Numbered from the stretch's first letter, positions 24,004 to 37,426 are shown. The stretch is 64,000 bases of DNA from Pseudoscleropodium purum (GCA_963969395.1 OZ017796.1:13270501-13334500), one strand, 5' to 3'. Program-made: numbers and translations. The notes: a model not told the origin generated them from the sequence alone.

Positions 24004-25326
24004 ATGAGTCCTTGTACATCAGAGCAGGAAATGCAGGCACTCGCACAAAAAATGATGCAAAAAGAATGTAAACGAAAGTACTTGTGCCCAAAACACGAAG
24101 TCATTGATGAAGTAACCAAGCGAGAAAAGTTATCAACAATGAAGAAATGTTCGGCACAAATAGACGTCGATGTCATCATACTAGTGGCACTCATAGGACA
24201 ATCTGTGACACCCGGGAGCACGTTTGTAGCTACTTCGTCAAAGGGAGACCTCGAAATGCCTTGGTAGGGTGAGCATTGGACTTTGAAACAATTGTCTTTA
24301 AAAAGATTATCCATCGAGATGAACACGCCTGTGCCTATAAGCTTCCCCGCTGCATTGTTAGCGGACAATCCCCTACAACACGACACTGAGGACGCACCTT
24401 CATGGACTCTAGGACTAGTAGTACACTCTTATGTGAGCAACAACAATCCTGAACTCGCATATGTTGTTCTCTTCAAAATTAGAAGAGAAGTTCACTTAGC
24501 TTCGGGACACATTGAGTGCATCTCCGTTGAGAAGCCGTCCAACTCCAAGGACCTGTCCATTGAATATGGCAATGATTGTCACTACTGTCTCCCGGTGGCC
24601 CATGCGTCATCAGAGGAGCAATTAGAGGATATTGTGAGCTCATTTGGAAGTTTCTTTTCAATTCTCCTACATCCCTCAACCAGCATTGAGTCTAGTGCCA
24701 GTGATGACTGCGAGAACTCCTACCCAGTACCTTTCACTTCTGAAAGTGACATAAACGCATGTGATACTCGTCCTTTGCTAGCAGCTGTTCTGCCTCCATC
24801 AACCAATCAGAAGATGCCTACTCTGTTTTCACATGATTGCAATGCAAGACTGCCACATGTGTCGAGCTATACGTTTGAAACAATATTGCCTACACCAATT
24901 CTGAAGTGCACGAAAAATTACACTAGCTACTTAGAGCTTTATGGACTTGTCACTCGAGAATGCTCAGCATCTTTGCTTCCGAATGCCAACTAAAGCAAAA
25001 AATATGGAGGCGTTCATGATGTAGCAGGACCTTCAAGAGTCACTCGACCGTCATCTTAGTTGGCATTAACTTCAACTGGAAGTGCCTTGCCACACTTTTT
25101 TTGTTTCACCAATGCCGACCCTACAGTACCAAAAAGGCGATATCCATTGTCTGCTAAGTCAACAAAAGCACCACATCAAGCTCTAGATGCTGTTGATAAC
25201 AGCCAGTCTTCCAGGATTCCAATCCAAGCTGCAAACAACAGAAGGCCTCCTCGTCCCACTGTTGCTTCACCATGTACATGTCCGATGAGGAGAACAGCAA
25301 CTAACACTCTCTCAGCAGCTGCTTAG
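24004..25326 (+). other. Open frames upstream of the piggyBac relic, possibly its N-terminal part
   Basis: Three plus-strand frames (24004-24267, 24283-24993, 25060-25326) with gene-like base composition precede the recognisable transposase. The 236-codon middle frame matches nothing I know. They are separated by stops and may be the decayed, family-specific N-terminus of the same piggyBac protein. Nothing in them identifies a function. Confidence 0.35.
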
Positions 25327-25362
25327 CGCTTGGCTTTCCTTCAGGCTTTCTTAGAGGAGACT

Positions 25363-26898
25363 TAGACTACAGCACAGTCCAAGTTCAGGGGAGAACCACA
25401 GTCGTTCACTGGTCCAACTGGAGGTCCGAGCTTCAGATTCCATCGAATGCCGACCGCCTCTTCTCTACTTGGGTGCTTTTGGAGCGAGTACACATTGCAT
25501 CGAATTTGCAAAGATACCAATCGGTATGCAAGTGAGACGAATATGGACATAGGCTTGCCTCAAGGAGGGCCCAACTGGTGGTTACTAGAAAATATAGAAC
25601 TCAAAGCATTCTTTGCTGTCAACTTGCTCATGGGCATCAAACACTTGCCAAACCACAAGAGCTATTGGAATCGAGGCAATGAATTCCTCTACTGTCCTAG
25701 CATCTCAAGTATTATGACAAGTAAGAGGTATGAGGACATCACGTGGTGTCTGCACGTTGCAAACAACACAATTCCTGCTATCCCTGGAGAAGATGAAGAG
25801 TTTGACAAGCTGCGAAAAATGAGGTGGCTATCAAGTGAGCTCCATGAGAGATATAAATTCAATTGGAATTTGAATCAACAAGTGACAGTGGATGAAAGTA
25901 TGATAGCTTACAAAAGAAAGTATTATCTAGTGAGAAAATATCTCTCTACGAAGCCAACTAAATGGGGTGTTAAAGTTTGGGCTCTTGCAGATGCACGCCA
26001 AAAGTACATTTATGACTTCTAGATTTACACAAGAGCTCTATCAAGAGAGACGTTAGCAGGAGGAGGGAGAGGAGACGCCAAAAACTCACATGACGTGGTG
26101 CTACAGTTAATGCAAGATCTACATAGTAGAGGCCATATCATCTGCATTGACAACTACTTCACCTCCATAAAGCTCTTGATGGAGCTACAATCGAAGGTAC
26201 GTTTGGTATTGGAACAATCAGAAGCAATAGGTTGGGTCTTCCAAAAGCTTTGCTGAACCTTAAAGCTCTGTCAAAAGAGCCGCAAGGCAGTCTTGTAGAG
26301 GATGCACAGTAGCTGCGACATTGCAGCTGTAGTTTATGTCGACAGAAAAGTAGTTCTGCTGTTGTCGATGTACTACAGACCCATTCCAAGTCCAGGAGAA
26401 AGTTGGCCAACAGTCCTCAAGCGAATTGATGGTCTTGTCATTGATTTGCACACATCTCCCATTTATAAAGTATACAATCAATTTATGAGGGGAATCGACA
26501 TCGCTGATCAGTTGTGGGGCAATTACAGTAGTCAGACAAGAAGTCATAAATGGTGGCACAAGGTTTTTTCCTATCTGGTCAATACCTCCACCGTCAATTG
26601 TTACATTTTGCACAAGCTAGCAGTGGAGCAGCTTGGCAAGAATGTAGTGATACACTTACAGTTTCAGTTACAAATGGCTGATGAATTGAGCAGGCCGTGG
26701 AGCTTGTAGAGGAGAGTAGTGTCTCAGTTTAGACTTTTAGTACTAGGAGTTTACGGACTTGTACACAGTGGACAACGACGGAAATGCAAATTTTGCATGG
26801 GAAGTTCACGCGCAAACATGGTATGTCTACAATGTGGTGGAGTTCATCTTTACTCGGGGAACTACTTTCAACGTAGTCACTATGTCCTTCGTCGATAA
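25363..26898 (+). pseudogene. Decayed piggyBac (DDE_Tnp_1_7) transposase
   Basis: Family landmarks appear in order. FTGPTGG is followed by an 'ETNRYA'-like segment (DTNRYA), then LKAFFAVNLLMGIKHLPNHKSYW and VTVDESMIAYK, which carries the first catalytic Asp. HIICIDNYFTS carries the second Asp. GTFGIGTIRSNRLGLPK appears in another frame. YNQFMRGIDIADQL carries the third Asp, followed by TRSHKWWHKVFSYL. Last comes a C-terminal cysteine-rich domain with CKFC and CLQCGGVH, ending at the TAA at 26898. The gene is dead: TAG at 26022, a frameshift near 26195, another stop near 26300, and TAG at 26707. All three catalytic Asp positions survive. Terminal repeats with TTAA could not be paired. Confidence 0.9.
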
Positions 26899-28360
26899 GG
26901 AATGAGTGTTTCATGATGATGGATCGGTGGACAAAGTAGTTTCTGTCTGTCATGACAACCGAAGACGGATAGGCTGTCGGACAAAGTTGTAGACACGTTT
27001 GTACATGTTGTATAGAATTTGTCGTTTGGAAGGCTATTTTATATGTTTTAAGATACTGACTGAATTTTATTTTTGTTGGAGAGAATGGTGTCATCGATGC
27101 AGTATCCGGGCTTACAGTCAAAAGTCTCAAAAATTACCATCAAAACAACCAGTCTTGTTTTTTTGATGTCACAACACGACTTCGGTGAAGTATAGAGGAA
27201 CGGAATGTCGACATGTTGTAAAAGAGTGCGACAAAAGTAATGTCGATAAGTGATGTGTCTGTCCTGACGACATGTTGTGAGGATGATTTCCGTTGTTGAT
27301 AACTGCACAAGATTATGTCCAAGTTTTTAAAGTTCACTAATCAGTTCATAGTCAAAGCCTCTAACGTCCCTTGAAACTGATGTGTGGAATAAGAGAACTA
27401 TCTTTGGCGTGCACTATTTGAATACAATTACTATGTATAGTAGATCGTCTAGTGATGTAGACGCTCAGGAGGATTCCAACTTCTCTTATACTGGAGTAGC
27501 TAATCACAGGCATGCAATGTTTAGAGATGTGAATATGAATGTCATATTCAGCAAGTAATAAAGTTTTTGGAAAATTTGTAAAGTAGTTGTTGACCACTGG
27601 ATTCCATCTAAAGTGTAGTTACAATGAAACTAATGCAAAAAAAGAAGGCATGTTAGTATGGATTATGTTATGAAGTGAGAAGGATTGCATACATCAGAGT
27701 ACTGTCAATTCCTTTCTAAAGAAATTCTTTTGGTTTTGTAAATTTCATAAACATCGGAATGTAGTGCAGGTCAAATTCACATGACAGCAAACCTAAGTTG
27801 AGCCGTGCAATTTTCATGACGTCAGGTCGTCTATCACTTTACAAGGGGTAGCATCGAATTGTTCTCATGGGCAGATTGGGATCATTGTCATCGTCCTTTT
27901 CTTCTGGGAATGGTCAGCTTCTCATGTTTGCAAAATACTACCCGCCCAAACTCTCTTCTGTAGAAGAGAAGATGTTCTCTGCAATGCAAGATCGAAATCT
28001 ACCAGGTCTATTCATATTTCAATGTGATTTCAAATCATTTATTTTCTCCACAGCATGCTCTTCCAAAACAATATTTTTGTCGACTTATTAGGTAATCAAA
28101 CGTCCATGCTCGATTGAGGAAGGAGAGCAGAAATGACACTGCCTACAGAAGTCATCCTCTCCAACGATATGGTCAAACATCAAAATCATACAATCGGCAA
28201 ATCCGATTGAAGCGTTTTAACATGTTATCGAAAGATATAACAGAGGCAATGTAGATCTTACGGTTCAATTGTTGCCCTTGTTAATGAACCTCCTCACAGC
28301 ACCCCTTCAACACTATGTGCTTTCCAGTCGCTTCTGTGAATCCTAAGACTAAAGGGTTAA
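26899..28360. other. Gene-free stretch 3' of the piggyBac relic
   Basis: No supported gene. The sequence 'AAAGGGTTAA' at 28351-28360 abuts the left break of segmental copy B and would suit a piggyBac right end (GGG next to TTAA). No matching left end was found, so the link is unproven. Confidence 0.4.
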
Positions 28361-28716
28361 TAGATGAAGCCATTAGGAATAGTCATTAAATAAGTGTCAT
28401 GTGAATTTACCAATTGTGTGTTCATTACATTCATTTCAATATCATACTGTACTTGATTTTTTGGTGACTCTACTATCAATTGCTATTGCTACTTTACTCA
28501 AATGAACTTTGGAAGTGAATCTCTCCATTTTGAACCAAAGTGTTCTACTAGCAATTCAATAGGCTTGTTTCTCTATTTGCAAAGAAATGCACATTATTTT
28601 ATCATCTAAAGTCCTAAAAGTTTTTGAGTGAGTATTTGCCATAAATCACGATAATATAGGCTTGTATAATTTCACATTTGATGATAAGTAACAATAAGAT
28701 CATATTGTTGTACACT

Positions 28717-31700
28717 AGCCTATTTTTTTTAGGTGAAGTTGGGGCAACAACATAGAAAATAGGGTGCAAAAAATAATATGTTTTTTTGCCAAAAAATAAT
28801 AAATGCAGCTAGCTAGCCCCCTTTGCTTGGGTATAGGTTGCCAAATGGCACCATGACAAGAGGTGGTTGTAGCTAATAGGAAGATGCAGAATGTGATAAT
28901 TCAAATGCGACTTGCATTCCAAAGCACTTCTATAGATCAATAAAAAAGCTATTTTGAAGCTAGAATTGAGGCATTGTTGCCAAAAGTAATAGCTACTTGA
29001 GAAGTGGTTATCTTCATCTTTCAATACCATCACCACAAGGTGATTTGTAAAAAGGTTTTTACTATTCCTTTCTTAAAAATAAACCCAAAAAGGATTCGAA
29101 CGCTAGGAGGTATTTTATTTCCTATCGGAATAAATGTTATTCTAATTCTCTAATTTCTCGTTCAATTGCAAGCTTATGAGTCCTTATCACTTTCCAATAA
29201 GTATTAATAGTATATGGTCAACGTTTGACTCATCAATTGGCTGGATCTCTTAATAAGGATTCAGTCCTCTTTTCTCTAGTTGATCTTTTGCTTTACTACT
29301 TTGCTCCCGCACGCTCTTGATCAAGCTTTTCCATCTTCTTTTCTCCATGCACTCTTTCACTTTGCTTCATAGAAATTATCTCTTTATTCTTACACTCCAT
29401 CGTAATATTATTCAATCTTTTGCAAAATTGACACTTCTTTATCTTCTTTTTGAAATTATCTTTGTCCATTTTTATTTTATCTTTGATTCTTTCATTTGTA
29501 TTTATTTGTATTTTATTTTTAATTTTCTTAAAATTAATATCCCTCGTTTCTCCAATTGGTAACACAATGCCCAAAATTCCCGATTGTTAACACAATTCTC
29601 CACAACTTCCAATCTTCTCTCACAAGACACTTTGCACAAATTCCTCAATCGGTAATAATGCTCTCAGTTCTCCCCAATTGATTTTATCCTTAAACCATTC
29701 AGCGATTGATTCCCAATACACTCTAATTTCACTCAATCTCTCCTATCGGTAATTCACTCTCAACATTTTTCAATCTTCACAACAATTTGATATAAACTAT
29801 TAAAACAGTCTCCAATTGATCAATCTATAAAATTCATCATACAATTTCCATTTAACACACTACAACACTCCAATCGTCTTTATATTTGCCAAACTCCATT
29901 CTACAGTTCACTCACAGATCATCCACTTTAACATCACAAAGTTACTCACAATTGATTCATTCCAATCGTCACACAATCACCACACACTAAACACACACAC
30001 ATATTCAACATGCACAAACACACAAACACTCACACACAAACACTCACACACAATTGGCAATTTTTCCATCACATTAAACAAACACGAAAATACAAAAACT
30101 CAATTGTTTTTACTTCCGACAATTGAAAGGAGTGCCTGCTACTCTCAAGGTCAACTGAACTAACACCGATCGTTTCCAACCTAAAATACCACCCAGCAAC
30201 GTAACTACCGATCGTTCATAGCCTTCAAGATCTCATACCAGCCAAATCCTATCCCAATTGATAACTACTATTAGTAAATCGCTAAGATACACTACCGATT
30301 GATAAAACTACCAATTAACACCTCAAAAGCTCCAATTGGCCTAAATTAAGGTTCAGAATCAGACTACATGATTGCAAGAAATACTTGTACTATTTTCTAT
30401 CATACATAGCATATTGATTTGTTTTTTGGCCATGACTTTGGGCATTCTAGCTTCAAATGAATCAAAATTTATAGATAAGGTACTTGTGAATATTACACCT
30501 TGACAAATTTTTCTCCAACTTTCAAAAGTCTTTTATTGTCTAAAAATAGCCCTCAATTTTCATCACATTTGCTAATTTGGGGGGTTTGTACTATTTGATA
30601 CCCTCCAAAAGAATTTAGAGGGCATTGTCTATTCGTCTTCTATTAGATTTGTAGCTACTATCTAAAGTAAATTTAAAAATAGTTAATTTCATATTGTATG
30701 AAAGTCTATAAAGTAGGTTTTTTGTTAATTGCATTTTGAAACATGTAAAATATATTTTGGTTGTCCTTTTGGTTAATGACCATCTCCATAGAGTTGTTGC
30801 AAATGGCTAATTTGATTTATTTACTTTATTTTTTTTCTACTTTTTACAATTAAAACATAGAAATATCTATTTTCTTGAGATATGAAACTTTTCTAGCTCT
30901 CCTACTTAAAAAGATTTCTATGCTTTTCCTTTGGTGGTTATCTTCATCTATAAGGTGTATATATTGGCCATATTTTTTATATTGGAAAAAATTATTTTCT
31001 AATTTTAAATTACTCAAGAAAAACTCAACATGACTATTGTGAAAATATAACAAAATCAATAATCTGTCTTTCTTGCAATTATGTAACATAGGTGCCATTC
31101 ATTTCCACTCTCTCACTACCATCAATGTCCTTTAGTTTGACTCTCTTGCTAGCATGCTCTCTATGTCTTTGCTTTTAATCACCATGGTAGCTATGTGAGA
31201 TCATTGGAGATTGCCAATAATTTTTAGAATTCAATACGATGGATTTTGTTTCATAAGAATGGTGAGCTAGCTAGGTGCTTAAGTGCGTAAGGAAATGGAT
31301 TTGCTTTGCATAGAAATTAGAAGCACATAGCTATCTTTGTTGAACAAAGCTTTCCTTATTGTGCAACAAACTTGACACCTTTTGCCTTGCAAAGGGTGAG
31401 TAAGATGTTGAAGATGTTGAGCAAGTACCTTTTAGAGAATTTTTTAGTTTAGCCCCTTGCTCTAGAATTTCACCAATTCATGTTGGGATCAAGAGCTACT
31501 ATGAACTAGGTAATCTTAAATTGCCAAGAGGTTGTGAGTAGGTTATAGGGCGTAACTAGCTTTATCCCTAGTTAGTTAAAATTCATGTAATTGTTGTAAA
31601 CGTAGATGAATATCATGTGGTAACAAACGAACTATTATGCTCTTGGGTGAAACAATGTCGAGCAAAAAGATATGCATAGTCAAAGCTAATTACAAAATTT

Positions 31701-34700
31701 AAATTAAAGATCTCAAGTTTTTTGAAGTACCTTAATGTTGTTGAACATTGAGGTGAGGTGAGTTATGTGCACTAGAAGTTGAATTGCTAGTGAACACTAA
31801 CCATTGAAGGCCCCAAGGCCTTTTTGAGTTAATATACATTATTGCTTAGGAAGTGATATAGTCCAAAATGTCGCTAAGGTATATAAATCTCAACTATACA
31901 ATCTATTAGTGCATATGTTGTAGATGACATGAATCAAATTTAAAGTCATTTGGCTACATAGATTGCAAGATTATAATGCTTTTATATTGAAAAAAAATGT
32001 TGAAATTTTCCTAGCAATACATTTGGAGAATTGGAGATGAAAACCGATTTCTAAACCTACTCAAATGAAAAAGGTTGAAGCTATAAAGTGCTTCAAAATA
32101 AGCATACAAATACGTTAGTGAAACAAGATATCATTCAATTAATTCATTGTGTTTGTAAAATGACTTTGAAATGTCAAAAAATAACAAGAAAAGTTGCAAA
32201 AAACACATCTAAAACTAAACCTATTTCTACTAAAATGATTTTTAGTCACTCTTAACTTCTTATATTGATATAAAATTCCAACTACACATACTAAACTAGT
32301 AGGCACAATTTTAATAAATTTTTTTTATTGAAAATGGACATTGAATGAAGAAGAAAGTCAAGAAACAAGTCACTAAAGTTCACCATAATCCAAAAAATGT
32401 CTAGATTTTGAACTTTGAATTGCTCCCAAACATTCAAAGCACCTTGCTTATTTGCATGAAAGTTTCACCACAATAACTAGAATTCAAGAGGAAAATAACC
32501 CAACAAATTTTATTGAAAAAAAACTTGGATGAAGGATATACAAGCCCTTAATGATGTAGTCATCAAAATGCAATTTGGTAAATTCAAATTGAACTCGTGA
32601 ACTTGAATGGCTTCTAAAAAATCAATACATATTGGATTGATTTAAAAATTATACTACTCAAACGAAAAGAGTGAGCCCAAATTTTCCAAGTTTTATTGGA
32701 TTTAGACATTGGATGCAAAAGTTCTAGCACTTTGAATTAGATTTTTACACTATGTGAGGACACTTTTGATCCCCTTGGGCAATGAGGGGTTAACTCTCAA
32801 ATGCCCTAGGCACCAAAGTCTCATGTTTGCAAAACTTTGAAGTTAAATAAAACCTAACCAAGTTTATATTTTTAATAGTTTATATTTTTGGAAAGTTCTT
32901 GAAGTCTAGTTTTAGAATAAAAAATCTGACCTTGAAAATAAATGATAGTGATTTTTCTATTCAAGATTTTGTGCAAGGATATCATTGTTATCTTGACTTC
33001 CCGTAGTGTTGAGAGCTCTTGGAAATGAGCTCCAAATACACTAGATCTTGAAAAAAAAAATCACATTCAAAATTCATTTAAGGAAATTATAGAGTAGATT
33101 TTAAGAAGCCATACATTGATTGGGGTTACACATGTTAGGTCCTTTAACCTCATATTTTTTTGGTCACCAATTTTTTAGATTTGACTTGTGAAAAGAAGAT
33201 TGAAAGACTTCACATCACTTTTGCAATTTTAACACCCTCTTGGTGAAACATTATAATCTTTCACTCCATAAGTGATATTGTTGTGTTTTCTTTTCCTATG
33301 AGATCTCTAACATGTCTAGTTTGATTTTATATGGTTACAATTTATAAAAATTGATACACCTTATCAAAATGTTGGCATTTTGTTCAATTTAGAGCAAATT
33401 CCAAGAAGCTCAAGACACGCATTTAGGGGTTAAGGATCACGTTCTTGTTCAACAACACGAAGTTAATATCTTGACAAAAAGAAGACTCTCACTGCTGGAG
33501 CCATTCTCTGTGAAGGAAAACCCAGGTACTTTTTGTGTCATTTCTGTGTTTGTTCAAATCCCTTTAAATCTGTCCAGGGCTTATGAACTAAAAAAATGGT
33601 GAAGAAGATTGTTTTGCAATGTTCATACTCTCAGCATGCTTCTATTTTGTGTTGACATTGGAATAGAAATAGCATGCATATGTCTTGGATCCTTCTTGGT
33701 ATTGACTTACAAGGTAGAGGATACTGTAACCATTGGGGACCTGATCCCGGCTTGGAAACTGCCACAGTTACAAACAGCAAGTCGTGAATTCCTACAGTTG
33801 GTTGCACTTATTAGGCAATGTTATTATGTCTTACTTAAAATGTGTATAGCCACTGATCTTTGAATGGAAACAGGGTTGTTTATCCTCACTTGCGGTGATA
33901 GTATAGTGACTCCCCCTTTGAAATTGCACAAGAATTCCATAGAATTTCATACAATAATAAAATCTATCTCATGAGAGTTTGCCCTTTTTACCTCTCTGCA
34001 ACTCTATGTTGATCTTCCAATAGAAGCTTACTCCTACATACATAAAAGTGCTTTATCAATGATACAAATAGCATCCTCTCACTTTTGCTACCATTTTGGA
34101 GAATTTTGCAAATATTGCTACTAAAAACTGCATTCTATGGTAGAGATTGTCATCTCTTATCATTTAAAGAATTTGATAAGGAGCGTGGTTGGTTGATTTT
34201 GCAGCTTCTTTGGATGCAAGAGACATGGATAGCTCACTATTGTAGTCTTAAGTAAGATCTAGTAATGAAGATTATCTGACCTAGTGAAACTATGAGTTGA
34301 CATGTTACTTATTGATTTGTTGTGATCTATTGGTCAAAAGCTATTGTGTTGGGATTATGAATTGTAAAGTCTACATAAACTTTTCAATGGTTGTCTTAGT
34401 TCCTATTGTATGTGCCCCTAGGTTTCACTTGGCAATTTTAGTGACATTGTTCCGTGGCAGTTTAGGTTTAACTTTCAACATTTCACATTTGAGAGTTTTA
34501 AGGGGATTTAATGTATGCTTGGTACTTGTATGATTTTGTGTTGCCAAAATTCCTACATCATTTTAGTGGCAAAAGACATATTTGCAATGAATTAGAAGAA
34601 CATGTTGCCCAACTAGCCCCACCTTCAAAGGTAGGGCTGCCCTCCAAAACACTCAATGCTTTGTTGAATTTGTCATGTTTTGTGACAATGTAGAATTGTC

Positions 34701-34881
34701 ATTGCCAAAATTACCCAGGGAACTTTAAGGAAAGTAGCCAGGATTCTTTAATGGAGCGATGACAGTTGCCAAACACTTCCATCCATAAAAACTGAAATGA
34801 AGCTTGTTTGTGACCACAGTGAATCTATGTGAATTTATGTGTTGCCACATGGCCTACCACCCAAAAAAACAAAAAAGGGAC
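28717..34881. mobile_element. Large AT-rich insertion in copy B, about 6.2 kb, no gene
   Basis: Bounded by TGTTGTACACT (28706-28716) and TGTTGCACACT (34882-34892), read as a 9-11 bp target duplication with one change. The termini show weak inverted similarity: 'TTTTTTTTAGGTG...GGGGCAACAACATA' at the left, and the reverse complement of 'TATG.GTTGCCAC...CACCCAAAAAAA' at the right. This would suit an old Mutator-like element. Inside are a CA-rich stretch near 30000, a region rich in CAATTG and CGAT motifs (29150-30350) and dispersed repeats (33010-33310). No ORF is credible. Confidence 0.55.
29985..30060 (+). repeat. CA-rich simple repeat
   Basis: Imperfect runs of CACACAAACACTCACACACAA on the plus strand. 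Simple-sequence DNA with no coding meaning. Confidence 0.9.
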
Positions 34882-35141
34882 TGTTGCACACTTTCAATGC
34901 ATACTTGTAACATTGAATTTGTCTGTGCTGCGCAGGCCTTGTACTCACCAACACTATTGTCAATCAGCTAATTACAAAAAACATTGCTATGGTTGTTTTA
35001 GGCTTGCTGCGTGTGCCCTTAACAGAGAATAAAACCTAGCCTGAGGCAGGTGCAAAGCATATTATGGACTACACAACCTTGAGGATTTGGGATCTCTCTA
35101 GCTCCAGCACAAAATGTGAACAAGTGAAAACACTAGTCCCA

Positions 35142-35932
35142 CTAAAATATTGAAAGCGGGACTATAAGACCGAGTGCATTCCTCGAGAAAACATGTGGAT
35201 ACCTGCCCATGAGACCCCATTCGTCCTGGCAGTGCGCACCAAAACGAAATTCATAGTAGGCCGTCTTCAATTTTGAAGCCTCTTTATCAATTTCCTGAAA
35301 GTCCAACATATCAAAAACTTTGGTTCAGTAGACCAGTGAAAACTTCGACACCAGAAAGAAAAAACAGAACAGAATTATAATGTAGTAATGGCCGTGATCT
35401 AAACATGACTATGAAGATCACTTCAAACGTGATGAAATTTTACCTCAATTTCCTGCATGTTGATTTTCTTCTTCTCTTCTAAATCACTGATCTCCCTGAA
35501 TTTCGTGAGTGCAACAACGACGGCCATAAAAGTCGCAAAGAACGAAAGTAGGACGGGACTCCAAAGATGCTCGCACTCCAGCCTATTGGTTGTTGCAACC
35601 GCTGCCCAAACTACCCCCTCGAATACACTATACAAACCGACCAATTGGTACACTTCATTCATGATACTCCTCATCTCTGATTTTACCTCCAGTATTTCAT
35701 GCCGAGCTGATTCTTTTTTCTCTTTCCATATCGTCATTGCTGCGCGAGCGATCCTTTTCTTTCGCTTGACTTCAGGGAGATCATTTTCCCCAGCAGATGT
35801 GTTCACCGTAAACATGATTTCTTTCTCCAGATCCCCCATTTCTTTTCTACACTTACCCTGGTCCGCACACTGCCCGGTTTGGGGATGATTCCCGGTCTGT
35901 AAGTTTACCTCGGGATTCCCATCGACGTCCAT
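35142..35932 (-). CDS. Putative membrane protein, copy B, truncated third membrane segment
   Basis: Same gene as copies A and C. Exons 35932-35444 (donor GAG|GTAAAA) and 35294-35142 (acceptor TTTCAG); 213 residues. The N-terminal charged half has VKRKKRIARAAMTIWKEKKE. The core MRSIMNEVYQLVGLYSVFEG and CEHLWSP are kept. The end differs: after NALGLIVPLSIF a TAG (35144-35142) stops translation where copies A and C read on through TAALVFS..HILCW, because the bases encoding TAA are altered or deleted. The third hydrophobic segment is therefore cut after about 12 residues. Exon 2 upstream of it also diverges strongly from A. It may be a non-functional copy or a shortened isoform. Confidence 0.6.
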
Positions 35933-37323
35933 ATTGACGACCTCTGCATCCAACCACAACCACACTTGGTTCGGTAAAGTGGTAAACGAGAGCTCGCGAG
36001 TTGCTGGGTACGTGAGTTTGTACAACTGGTATCACACCAAAGCTTGTGTCCCGTGACTCAAAAGCTAACATCTAAGTGCTCCATCCGTGATAACGAAAGA
36101 TGTTCATACATGGATTAGTTATGCATTCTTCATTCGTAGCACCAGTACACCATTCTAGACAATATGCGAATGCAGATTAACAGGAGAAACGTACAAGTTC
36201 TGATTTATGCTCGTCTGCGTTCTGCTCTATATGAGGTTTCTTCAATCGTGTTCACACGGGAGTTTAAGAGTTTACCATTTCAATTGGACCATTACCACCT
36301 CCTAATGAAGTGGTAACCTCTATTTCATTACCATGATGGTAAACTCTTTAAAATCTTCTGTGGCTATCCCGCACAGCCTCAGAAAACAAGCTGCACTTGC
36401 CACATGATCATTACTGTCATAAGCTTCCTGGATCGACTACGGATATGAAAGATGCACACCAGGATCGGAAAAACTGATTCGCAAACTCTAAACTACTTAC
36501 ATCTTAACCACAGTTGCTCATAAAACTGGAAGAACCTAGCTTGGAGACCAAAAGATTCCAGAACGGATAACAAATGGACCAGCAACTATCCATCGATTCA
36601 TCAAACCCTCCGTTACCAAATAGGAAGCCTGGGGAGCAAGGACAATACCCCCAGTGCATCAAATACTCTCATTAGTTGCCCTTCTCGTTACCTAGGATAA
36701 AATTTGAGATTTCAAAATCTCAATTTCGAAATTATTATAGATACTCAAAAGTATCTTAGTCATCGATTTCGCATTGAAGGATCAATTACGGGTTGTTAAG
36801 ACTTTTTAAGCTTGTATGTCGACGAAGGAAGGGGTAACTCGAGATTTCATTCAGTCTACCCCGGCACTTTCCAGGCCAGCTTCCCCGGCGCTCTGTGCAA
36901 GTCTAGCTGGTGATCGATTAAACATGCATTGCAAAGCCAGCTTGCCAAACATTGTAGCAGAAGTGTGAAAGATACGTATCACTACTGCGAACCCCGTCGC
37001 TTTTCATTCCTTGAAATAACAACAAAACGTGGAATGAGTGAAAAAAGTCACCAAGAACAAATCGTGCGACCGATTTTGATACTAGATCATCTGACACAGG
37101 TCCGGTTCTCCGGAATGAATAACGACGGGTTCGTTCAACAGAGTTAAGGGACTCACAAGGTAGGCCCGGCTAGCTCTGGAGTTGGTTATCAAACGCACAG
37201 TAGCTGCAGTTCACCACCCAGTCCTGCACGCAACAGAACTTCGCGGTTAGTTTCCAATGTCGTGTTTGGAGCAGCAAGTGCACACAAATGAAGGCAGGTA
37301 CTCGATCGAGGCTCTTGCAAACC

Positions 37324-37426
37324 AAGGTGAACCAGCTGTTGCCACCAGCCTACCCAATTCCGCTATCATGTACCCGTACATGATGGTGGAATTGGGTAGG
37401 CTGGTGGTAATGGGCTAGTTCACCTT
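37324..37426. mobile_element. Small foldback insertion (hairpin of about 103 bp)
   Basis: The arms are about 50 bp each. The left one reads AAGGTGAACCAGC..., then CCACCAGCCTACCCAATTCC. The right one reads GGAATTGGGTAGGCTGGTGG and ends in GTTCACCTT. The hairpin is missing from the matching points of copies A and C, where the flanks run directly into 'AACCCTAAT', so it is an insertion and not an ancestral feature. An RNA copy would form a long, nearly perfect stem. Confidence 0.85.

Noticed and set aside
24479..27597. Minus-strand ORFs around the piggyBac relic
   Set aside because: Opposite strand of the decayed transposase and its flanks; no motifs.
29085..29120. CGTTCGAATCC (minus strand), resembling the T-arm/B box of a tRNA
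   Set aside because: No A box, acceptor pairing or anticodon arm could be found; at best a chance match or a SINE fragment.
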